This document shows positions 52,391-59,494 of a stretch of 64,000 nucleotides of DNA, one piece after another. The stretch comes from Actinokineospora xionganensis. Its GTDB lineage: Bacteria > Actinomycetota > Actinomycetes > Mycobacteriales > Pseudonocardiaceae. Where the stretch lies: the NCBI RefSeq assembly GCF_014323725.1, contig NZ_JABVED010000004.1, forward strand, positions 307,935 through 371,934, given 5' to 3'. The notes beneath the pieces are model-generated. The model searched no databases. It was not told the DNA's origin and saw only the letters and a program-made list of their open reading frames with translations. How positions within the stretch are numbered: the first letter of the stretch is position 1; the number at the start of each line of letters is the position of its first letter. Made by a program: the position numbers and the translations under genes.

Positions 52391-52415
52391 AGTTTGAGTC
52401 TACATGACTCAAACT
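52391..52415. promoter_or_regulatory. 25-bp perfect palindrome abutting the operon start
   Basis: Arms AGTTTGAGTC and GACTCAAACT with spacer TACAT; the left end touches the start codon at 52390. On the minus strand TAGACT lies 7 nt before the ATG and can serve as a -10 for a leaderless transcript, so a bound repressor would block initiation. The Nudix/NrtR-like regulator of the same operon is the best candidate binder (inference). Confidence 0.65.
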
Positions 52416-52800
52416 TGCGATGAGGAGACCGCGTGTCCTACGCCACACCAACCCATCGACGGCGACGCGCGCGAGTGAGCAATGGGCGCAGCCTTCGGAT
52501 GGCCGGAGAACTCATGTGCGCCGACGCGCGGCCGCCACCCGCCGGATGACGCGCTGAACACCCGACCCATCTATCACTGACCACCAATCGACTGACGGCT
52601 TTTTGTGCGAACAGAAGGATCTAGGCGACCAGGAACAGCCCACCGGTCAACGATTGTCACGCCACAGGCAGGAGAGTCGGGATAAATCGTTGCCCATTGC
52701 GATCCGAGGAAGCCGTTCTCTATCGTGGTACGCAACAGTTTCTGGAACATTTCAATCGAATCCGTCGGCAATCCACCGGCATTCTCTGGAGCGTGGCTAA
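52416..52800. other. Intergenic region before secreted protein gene
   Basis: About 385 bp between divergent genes; it should hold the promoter for the secreted protein. Segment 52560-52740 has lower GC. No gene found. Confidence 0.4.
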
Positions 52801-53424
52801 ATGAAGATCATCCCTGGATCACCGGGCCCTGTTCGTCGATTCATGTTCGGTCTCGCAGCGGTTTTCCTGTCCGGATCCGTGCTGCTGGCGGTGACCGGCA
52901 CCAGCAGTGCCGCCCCGGTCGCGGTGACCTATGACGCGAAGGGCCAGTCGACGCTCACTGGTCTCGGCGCCACCCTCCCGCTGGGCCCAGGTACGGTCGA
53001 AGCGGCCTTCGACCTGCAGTCCGGACAGTTCACCGGGCAACTGGCCCTGCCCGAGTCGCGCACCGCGTTCACGTTGTTCGGCTTCCTGGACACGCACGCG
53101 AAGGTGAAGATCACCCAGGCCGGGGCCATGTCCGGCACCGTCACCAGCAGCGGCGCGGTCACCGCCTCCGTCGGCGTGAATGTCCAGATCACCGAGGTCG
53201 GCCACTTCGGTTTCGGGATTCCACTGGCCAACTGCAAGACGACCGCCGTCACGCCCATCACGCTCACCTCGCAGGGTGAGTTCGAGCCGACCATCGGTGG
53301 CACGCTCGTCGGCAAATACGTGCTGCCGAAGTTCGCCGACTGCGGATTCGACACCGACATCATCAACGGACTACTGGGTGGTCAGGCGAATTCACTCACC
53401 ATGAGCCTCACGTTCAAGCAATAG
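52801..53424 (+). CDS. Secreted protein of unknown function
   Basis: Exported protein of 207 residues. The N-terminus is basic with a hydrophobic helix (FGLAAVFLSGSVLLAVTG) and AxA-type cleavage near SSAAP at about 38. The mature part is beta-rich, Gly/Thr/Val-rich with two Cys (NCKTT and DCGFD). No catalytic motif or family recognised. A hairpin terminator follows. Confidence 0.7.
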   Translation: MKIIPGSPGPVRRFMFGLAAVFLSGSVLLAVTGTSSAAPVAVTYDAKGQSTLTGLGATLPLGPGTVEAAFDLQSGQFTGQLALPESRTAFTLFGFLDTHAKVKITQAGAMSGTVTSSGAVTASVGVNVQITEVGHFGFGIPLANCKTTAVTPITLTSQGEFEPTIGGTLVGKYVLPKFADCGFDTDIINGLLGGQANSLTMSLTFKQ

Positions 53425-53432
53425 CACCACCT

Positions 53433-53470
53433 CTCGGTCGCGGCGACGTCCCCGACGCGCCGCGACCGAG
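53433..53470. terminator. Bidirectional hairpin between convergent genes
   Basis: Perfect 13-bp inverted repeat, arms 53433-53445 and 53458-53470, between the secreted protein and the TetR gene. Confidence 0.7.
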
Positions 53471-53478
53471 TCATGCAT

Positions 53479-54132
53479 TCAGCTGTCGGCGGCGGATTTG
53501 CCGAACAGGTGAAACGCGGTCTCGGCGAAAAGGTCTTCGAGCTCCGGCAACGCCGCCGCGCCGCGAGTGCGCAAGCAGTGCCGGATGCGTTCGGCTGTCC
53601 CCCCGATGTACAGGCTGAACACCTCTGGAGCGATCTCGACGATGGCGGGATCCCGGTCACGGGCCCTGCGGTGCAGCTCACGGAACATCGCGGCGAAGCC
53701 GTCGTTGACCGCGGTCGTGCGCTCGATGAGCTCCGGCCCGGCGGAGAACGTCTCGATGTAGAGCGCCCAAGTCGCCGCCGGAGCCGCGGCCAAGGCGCCG
53801 AGAAAAGCACGCCAGGAAAGCCGGATCCGCGCGCGCCAGTCCTCCTGGGGCACGTCGCCAAGTGTGACGCCGAGCCGTGCGCCCACGTCTGCCACGGCGA
53901 AGTCGAACGCGGCGAGGAAACAGTCCTCTTTGCCGGTGAAGTGCTCGTAGAAAGTCCGGCGGGACACCTCGGCCCGCTCGACCACATCACCGATGGTGGT
54001 AGCGGGAAAGCCCTTCGCGGCAGCGGCGTCATACATCGCCCCGATGATGCGTTCACGCTGGGAGCGCGCCACATCCTCCCTGCTCAAACCGTGCCTACCG
54101 CCGGGCAGGCGTTTGTCGGCACGGGCATTCAT
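53479..54132 (-). CDS. TetR-family repressor
   Basis: Regulator of 217 residues. The N-terminal HTH reads RERIIGAMYDAAAAKGFPAT then IGDVVERAEVSRRTFYEHF, the classic TetR domain; the C-terminal part is a helical ligand domain. Target and ligand unknown. The start codon is only 10 bp from a 168-bp hairpin element, which may have displaced its original promoter. Confidence 0.9.
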   Translation of the reverse strand: MNARADKRLPGGRHGLSREDVARSQRERIIGAMYDAAAAKGFPATTIGDVVERAEVSRRTFYEHFTGKEDCFLAAFDFAVADVGARLGVTLGDVPQEDWRARIRLSWRAFLGALAAAPAATWALYIETFSAGPELIERTTAVNDGFAAMFRELHRRARDRDPAIVEIAPEVFSLYIGGTAERIRHCLRTRGAAALPELEDLFAETAFHLFGKSAADS

Positions 54133-54141
54133 CGGCCCAGC

Positions 54142-54309
54142 CTAGTGGCTCGTCCAGGAACGTTGGCCGGGTATCGGCGTGGTCACGACGTCGCTGCCAA
54201 GGCGCGGGGACAGCGCTCGTACCGGCTTGTACTTGGCTGTTCCCGCAACGCGGGCAGCGGCGTCGTGGGCATGCCGAGACCCGGCCAACGTCCCTGGACG
54301 GGCCACTAG
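54142..54309. repeat. 168-bp imperfect palindromic element (MITE-like)
   Basis: Whole element folds as a long hairpin: the outer 36 bp of each end pair with three mismatches, and pairing continues with few interruptions to a small loop near 54226. Both ends carry CTAG. There is no ORF of its own. Structure fits a non-autonomous transposable or REP-type palindrome; whether CTAG is a target duplication or part of the inverted repeat cannot be decided because CTAG is self-complementary. Confidence 0.75.
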
Positions 54310-55075
54310 CGAGGGTCAGCCGACGTCGATGACTGTGCTGTTCACCCAGTGACGCGAGCTCCGGCCAACCGCTGCCACGAGCGGAGGCCGGTTGGGGCTG
54401 GTCCTCTACCACCCCGCATAGATGCATTCAGCTCATGGTGCGGGAGTCCTTGTGCGCCCAGGGACCTGGCACCCGCCGGCCGAAGTAGCAGTACGCGTCG
54501 GTGACATCCCAGTACTGCTTCGACCACTGCCCAGGCCGCAGCCTGCGCACCGATGCCGACTCCGGCCTCACCACGCAGGACCAACCGGCCACAGCCCCGC
54601 ACGACCCGGCAGTGGGCTTCGCCGACGAGTTACTCAAGCTCGCGGGCAACGCCTACCTCGACGTGATCCACCGCAGGCCGCGGTACCTGGCGTTCCTCGA
54701 ACGGCACCCGAAATTCGGCCTCGACGAGCTTGGCACGCCCCAGAAGGTGTGACAGGCCAAGTTCCAGCCACCCGCACCTCTGCGAACGCGGCCACCGACG
54801 GTGATCAGGATGGGCGCCGTACGGCACCGCCGGGCGGGCCGGGCAAGACCGGCCCGGTAGAAAGATCTTTCCGTCCATAAGGGACGATCAACAAAACGAT
54901 GACTGTTCAATATCAAAACGCGGGCCTGGGTAAACTTCACCAGTTGCCGTTCCCGTCCACCCAGGACACCGGGTCCCGAGTTCGTCTGAGCGTGTCGAGC
55001 GCCTCGTCCCGCGGGGATGTCTGAGATCAACGACCGGTCGGCACGCCCAAGGCTTGCGGCCGACGGCGCGCTACG
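54310..55075. other. Region without a clear intact gene
   Basis: About 770 bp. From 54541 to 54752 the plus strand has coding-type third positions (83-residue frame, see next entry). The rest shows only short frames. A palindrome GAAAGATCTTTC lies at 54860-54871; bases 54870-54930 are AT-rich. Confidence 0.4.
54501..54752 (+). CDS. Possible small hypothetical protein or gene fragment
   Basis: An 83-residue frame from GTG 54501 whose second half has strongly G/C-ending codons and reads like a folded helix segment (FADELLKLAGNAYLDVIHRR, then LERHPKFGLDELG). The N-terminal part looks less convincing. No family recognised; it may be the tail of a decayed gene. Confidence 0.35.
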   Translation: MTSQYCFDHCPGRSLRTDADSGLTTQDQPATAPHDPAVGFADELLKLAGNAYLDVIHRRPRYLAFLERHPKFGLDELGTPQKV

Positions 55076-55243
55076 TCAGTCGGTTGAACGCTCGTGTGTT
55101 CGGCGGCCGCTTCGGTGCAGCACCCGGGTTACCCACGTGGGCGCGGTGCGCTTGACCTCGTGCAGGTGCAACCTGCTGGTGAGGTCCCTCGTGCCGTTGC
55201 GTCGGTAGTCGACCTCGGCCCTGAGCGCTTCGGTGGTCCACAT
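55076..55243 (-). CDS. Small hypothetical protein, 55 residues
   Basis: Starts MWTTEALRAEVDYRRNGTRD and is rich in Arg and Thr; ATG at 55243 follows AGGAGACAAGG, a good ribosome site. Resembles short basic proteins common in actinomycetes, but I cannot name a family. It is isolated, with about 270 bp to the divergent protease gene. Confidence 0.5.
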   Translation of the reverse strand: MWTTEALRAEVDYRRNGTRDLTSRLHLHEVKRTAPTWVTRVLHRSGRRTHERSTD

Positions 55244-55511
55244 CGCCTTGTCTCCTCATCGCTTCGAACTCCGGTGATTGAGAACAGTGCCCCTGAGGTC
55301 GGGGGCGGGGCATGGGGTGATCACGCAGTCCTGGCGGGCGGACCCCTTACCCGGGCCCGCCCGGGGCCTCGAAGCGGCGGGTAAGGGTGCCGAATATGTT
55401 GCGTAGTGACCCCATTTCGGTAGGTGGCGTCGCGTATTGAACTGGCTGTGACCAGTGGGAATTCTGATCGCCGAGGCGACAGTCGTGCCTTCATCGAGGA
55501 GGTCCCTGCAA

Positions 55512-57476
55512 ATGAAACGAACTCGTCCCGGCCTCGGGTCGAAAGCCGCGAGCGTGCTGGCGGTGGCGATCTCGCTATCCGCCGCGGGATATGGATACGG
55601 AAACGCCGGCGCCGAGCCGCAGGCGCCAACGGGGGTGCGGTCCTACCTGGTCATCACCGCCCCTGGCGACATCAACGGAGCCGTCCAGGCGGTGACCGCG
55701 AACGGCGGGAAGGTGCAGAACTCGTACGCGCCGATCGGGGTCGTCATCGCGCACTCCGCCGCGACCGACTTCGCCACCAGGATGCGTGCCGTCACCGGTG
55801 TGCAGAAGGTCGGACAGACCCGCGAGACCGACGTCCCCGCCACCGGCCAGACCGCGTCCGCCGCGGGGAAGGACTCGACGGCCCGTCGGTACCTGGAGAA
55901 GCAGATTGGGGCCGACATCGCGGCGCCGAGCGAGCCCGTCGAGTGGAACATGCTGCAGATGGGCGCCGACAAGGCGTGGGCGATCAACCCCGGCAGCCGG
56001 GCTGTCACGGTCGGCGTCCTCGACACCGGCGTGCAGGGCACCCACGAGGACCTGCGGGACAACTTCGACGCGGCGAACTCCGTGTCGTGCCTCTACGGCA
56101 AGCCCAACACCACCCCGGGCGCCTGGGAGCCGGACTCCTACGCGCCCGCGGCCGGGCACGGCACGTCGGTGGCCGGGATCATCGCCGCCGCCAAGAACGG
56201 CAAGGGCGTCGTCGGTGTGGCGCCCAATGTGCGGGTCGCGTCGGTGAAGGTGATGGAGCCGACCGGGTACATGTACGCCGAGAACGTCGTCTGCGGTCTC
56301 ATGTGGTCCGCCGAGCGCGGGTTCAAGGTCACGAACCACAGCTACTACGTCGACCCGTGGACCTTCAACTACCCGACCAACCCCGACCAGGACGCGGTGA
56401 CCGAGGCGGTTCGCCGAGCGGTCGACCACGCCAAGTCCAAGGGGACGGTCACGGTCGCGGCGGCGGGCAACAACTCGGTCAACCTCGACTCCGAGCAAGG
56501 CCTGTTCCTGCCTGGCGACCTGCCCAACGCCATCTCGGTCACCGCGGCGAACACCCGCAAGGAACTCGCCTACTACTCCAATTACGGCCTCGACACCGTC
56601 GAGCTGACCGCGCCCGGCGGTGACGGGTACGCGATGGTCAACACCACCGGTCTGAACAACGGCTACACGACGTTCCACGGCACGTCCGCGTCCTCCCCGC
56701 ACGCGGCGGGCGTCGTGGCCCTGCTGGCATCGGCGCACCCGACCGCAACCCCGGACCAGCTCCGCTCAATGCTGCTCGCCCAGGCGATCGACACCCCGTG
56801 CCCGACGGGCGACAGCCGCTGCACCGGCACCGCCGCCAAGAACTCGCACTTCGGCGAGGGCATCGCCAATGCGCTCAAGGCCGTCTCCGACGGGGGCAAC
56901 CCAGACCCGGACCCGACCCCGGAGACCACGCTCTACACCAACGACTTCGAGCAGGGGACCGGTTGGACGGTCAACCCGGCCGCCACCGACACCGCCACAG
57001 CGGGCCGGTTCGAGGTCGGCGACCCGCAGGGCACCAGCTACTCGGGCCTGGTCATGCAGCCGAACAACACCGCGAGCGGCGTCAAGGCGCTGGTGACCGG
57101 CGCCGCGGCGGGCGCGGGGGTCGGCGACCACGACCTCGACGGCGGCGCCACCAGCGCCGGGTCGGCACCCGTCGCCCTGCCCGCGACCGGCACGGTCACG
57201 CTTTCGATGTCCTGGTACCTGGGCCATCTGGCGAACTCGGCGGGCGCGGACTACCTGCGGGTGCGGGTCGTCACCCCGACCGCCGACGCCGTCGTCTTCG
57301 AGAAGAAGACCGGCTACTACGACACCGCCGCGGCATGGACGGCCACCAAGGTCGACCTGTCGGCGTGGCGCGGTCAGACCGTCCGACTGGTCGTCGAGGC
57401 CGCGGACGTCTCGGGCGGCAGTCTCGTCGAAGCGGGTGTGGACGACGTCCGGATCACCCACCGACAGACCGCGTAG
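55512..57476 (+). CDS. Secreted subtilisin-family (S8) serine protease
   Basis: Exported protease of 654 residues. Signal peptide of about 35 residues; an inhibitor-like propeptide (about 40-130) with RSYLVITAPGDINGAV; catalytic domain with Asp in GVLDTGVQGTHED near 169, His in GHGTSVAGI near 215 and Ser in GTSASSPHAAG near 391. After a DPDPTPE linker, the C-terminal 170 residues form a beta-sandwich module, probably for substrate or wall binding. GAGGAGG stands 9 nt before the ATG. It is followed by a hairpin and a second protease gene, so the region is an extracellular protease locus. Confidence 0.93.
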   Translation: MKRTRPGLGSKAASVLAVAISLSAAGYGYGNAGAEPQAPTGVRSYLVITAPGDINGAVQAVTANGGKVQNSYAPIGVVIAHSAATDFATRMRAVTGVQKVGQTRETDVPATGQTASAAGKDSTARRYLEKQIGADIAAPSEPVEWNMLQMGADKAWAINPGSRAVTVGVLDTGVQGTHEDLRDNFDAANSVSCLYGKPNTTPGAWEPDSYAPAAGHGTSVAGIIAAAKNGKGVVGVAPNVRVASVKVMEPTGYMYAENVVCGLMWSAERGFKVTNHSYYVDPWTFNYPTNPDQDAVTEAVRRAVDHAKSKGTVTVAAAGNNSVNLDSEQGLFLPGDLPNAISVTAANTRKELAYYSNYGLDTVELTAPGGDGYAMVNTTGLNNGYTTFHGTSASSPHAAGVVALLASAHPTATPDQLRSMLLAQAIDTPCPTGDSRCTGTAAKNSHFGEGIANALKAVSDGGNPDPDPTPETTLYTNDFEQGTGWTVNPAATDTATAGRFEVGDPQGTSYSGLVMQPNNTASGVKALVTGAAAGAGVGDHDLDGGATSAGSAPVALPATGTVTLSMSWYLGHLANSAGADYLRVRVVTPTADAVVFEKKTGYYDTAAAWTATKVDLSAWRGQTVRLVVEAADVSGGSLVEAGVDDVRITHRQTA

Positions 57477-57488
57477 CCCGTCCCGACG

Positions 57489-57522
57489 CCCGGTCCCTCG
57501 GCCCACCGGCCGAGGGACCGGG
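57489..57522. terminator. Strong hairpin between the two protease genes
   Basis: Perfect 15-bp inverted repeat, arms 57489-57503 and 57508-57522, 4-nt loop, 12 bp after the subtilase stop. Indicates the next protease has its own promoter or partial read-through. Confidence 0.8.
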
Positions 57523-57548
57523 GACCCCCGCACATTGGAGAACGTGTC

Positions 57549-59375
57549 ATGCGAACACGCAGGAAAGTCGCTGCCTTGATCAGCACCACAGCGGCCACCG
57601 CGCTGCTGGCGGTATGCGTCGGCTCGGCGGGTGCGACGCCGCGCGAGGACGTGCCGGGCTGGGCGGCCATGGTCGACGCGGTCAGCCGCGATCTCGGCAT
57701 CAGCCGCGACCAGGCGCGGACGAAGCTCGTCCGGCAGGCGCAAGCCCAGCGGGTCGCCGAGGCGCTGCCCGACCGGGTCCGCGCGAACAGCCCAGGCTGG
57801 TGGATCGATGAGGACACCGGCATGCTTGTCGTCGCGGTGACCGAACCGGCCGCCGCGGATCTGGTCCGCGCGCTCGGCGGTGAGCCGAGACCGGTCTCCC
57901 GCAGCCGCGACGACCTCGCCCAGCTGTCCCGCGCGGTCGGCGAACTCGCCGGAGCCGGCGTCCCCGGACTGGCCGGGTGGGGCGTCGACTCGATCGGCAA
58001 CAGCGTGGTGGTCCGGGTGAACCCGGCGAAGAAGAACGTTGCCACACAACAGTTCCTCGCCCGGGTCGGCGAGCTCGGAGCCGGAGTCCGGGTGCGTGAG
58101 GTCGCCGCTTCCCCTGAACCGCAAGCGGGTGACGTACGCCCCGGCAACCCGTGGTTCCCCGGCTACGAGGGCAACTGCTCGGTGGGGTTCGCGGCCGTGG
58201 ATGCGTCCGGTGGCAAGCACTTCCTCACCGCGGGCCACTGCACCAACGACCGCGACCAGCCCGCCTTCGGCGCTTCCGGCGGACAGAACCGGATCGGGAC
58301 GTCCAATGTCGGCGGTGCGCGCAGCGTGTTCGCCCGGGAGGGCGACATGGGTGTCGTCGCGGTGACCGAACCGGGCTGGAACCTGTCGGCCTCGGTGAAC
58401 ACGTGGGGCAACGCGCCGGTCGCGGTGACGGGGACGACCGAGCCGATCGTCAACCAGGCCGTGTGCCACTCGGGTGTGGCCTCGCGGTGGCAGTGCGGGC
58501 GGGTCACGGCGGTGGAGCAGACGGTCATGTACTCCAGCGGGCCGATCGACGGGATGTCGTTCACCACGGCGTGTTCGCTGGGTGGGGACTCCGGTGGTGC
58601 GTGGGTGGCAGGCGACAAAGCGGTGGGGCTGCACTCCGGCGGGTACCCGACTTGCGGCCCCGGCAACGCGCCGGACCAGTCGCTGTTCCAGCCGGTGAAC
58701 GAGGCTCTGCGCAAGTGGGGCCTGACGCTGTACACGGGCGGCGGCAACACGGGCGACACGCTGGCGCCGTCCGCGCCAAGTGATGTGCGCGCGACCTCGA
58801 CCACCGCGTCCAGCGTGACCCTGGCGTGGACCGCGTCGACCGACAACGTCGGCGTCGCGGGTTACCAGGTGTACAACGGAAGCACGCTCGCCGCGACAGT
58901 CCAGGGCACCACCGCGACGATCGGCGGCCTGGTCGCGGCGACGAGCTACTCCTTCACGGTCCGAGCCAAGGACGCCGCGGGCAACGTGTCACCGCCGAGC
59001 GCGCCGGTCACCGCGCGGACCACGGACGGCGGGAGTCGGACGTTCCGGTCGGACACGGACTACCAGATTCGGGACTACCAGCAGATCTCCAGCCCGATCC
59101 GGTCGACCACGACCGGTTCGACGGCTCAGATTCGGGTGGATGTCACGGCCCAGCACACGTGCGTCGAGGATCTGGACATCGACGTGCTGTCTCCGTCCGG
59201 ACGGTGGTACTCATTGCACGACTTCGGCGGCTATGTCTGCCACCCGTTCGGCGGGACACGGTCGTTCACCGTTCCCGTGTCTTATGAACAGGCGGCGGGC
59301 ACATGGACGCTGTACATCCGGGACGGCGGCCCAGGCGACATCGGATACCTGGACAGTTGGGTGATCACACTCTAG
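57549..59375 (+). CDS. Secreted S1 (streptogrisin-like) protease with FnIII and P domains
   Basis: Exported protease of 608 residues. Signal peptide to about 29; a propeptide of about 165 residues as in alpha-lytic/streptogrisin proteases; catalytic domain with His in FLTAGHCT near 229, Asp in EGDMGV near 264 and Ser in LGGDSGGAW near 347, plus disulphide Cys. After a linker come an FnIII module (about 405-495, SAPSDVRATSTT to TARTTDG) and a C-terminal P/Homo-B domain (VTAQHTCVEDLDIDVLSPSG, WTLYIRDGGPGDIG). This combination suggests binding to polymeric substrate. ATG at 57549. Confidence 0.93.
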   Translation: MRTRRKVAALISTTAATALLAVCVGSAGATPREDVPGWAAMVDAVSRDLGISRDQARTKLVRQAQAQRVAEALPDRVRANSPGWWIDEDTGMLVVAVTEPAAADLVRALGGEPRPVSRSRDDLAQLSRAVGELAGAGVPGLAGWGVDSIGNSVVVRVNPAKKNVATQQFLARVGELGAGVRVREVAASPEPQAGDVRPGNPWFPGYEGNCSVGFAAVDASGGKHFLTAGHCTNDRDQPAFGASGGQNRIGTSNVGGARSVFAREGDMGVVAVTEPGWNLSASVNTWGNAPVAVTGTTEPIVNQAVCHSGVASRWQCGRVTAVEQTVMYSSGPIDGMSFTTACSLGGDSGGAWVAGDKAVGLHSGGYPTCGPGNAPDQSLFQPVNEALRKWGLTLYTGGGNTGDTLAPSAPSDVRATSTTASSVTLAWTASTDNVGVAGYQVYNGSTLAATVQGTTATIGGLVAATSYSFTVRAKDAAGNVSPPSAPVTARTTDGGSRTFRSDTDYQIRDYQQISSPIRSTTTGSTAQIRVDVTAQHTCVEDLDIDVLSPSGRWYSLHDFGGYVCHPFGGTRSFTVPVSYEQAAGTWTLYIRDGGPGDIGYLDSWVITL

Positions 59376-59441
59376 GACTGTCCACATAAGACTGGTGCGA
59401 CTCCGGCCCCACATCCGGCGTCCCACCGCAATGACCGGGGC

Positions 59442-59475
59442 GACCGGTCGGATGTGCCGCGACATCCGGCCGGTC
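59442..59475. terminator. Bidirectional hairpin between convergent genes
   Basis: Inverted repeat with 14-bp arms (59442-59455 and 59462-59475, one mismatch) between the S1 protease stop and the regulator stop. Confidence 0.65.
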
Positions 59476-59494
59476 ACCCTCGGCGGCTCCACGG

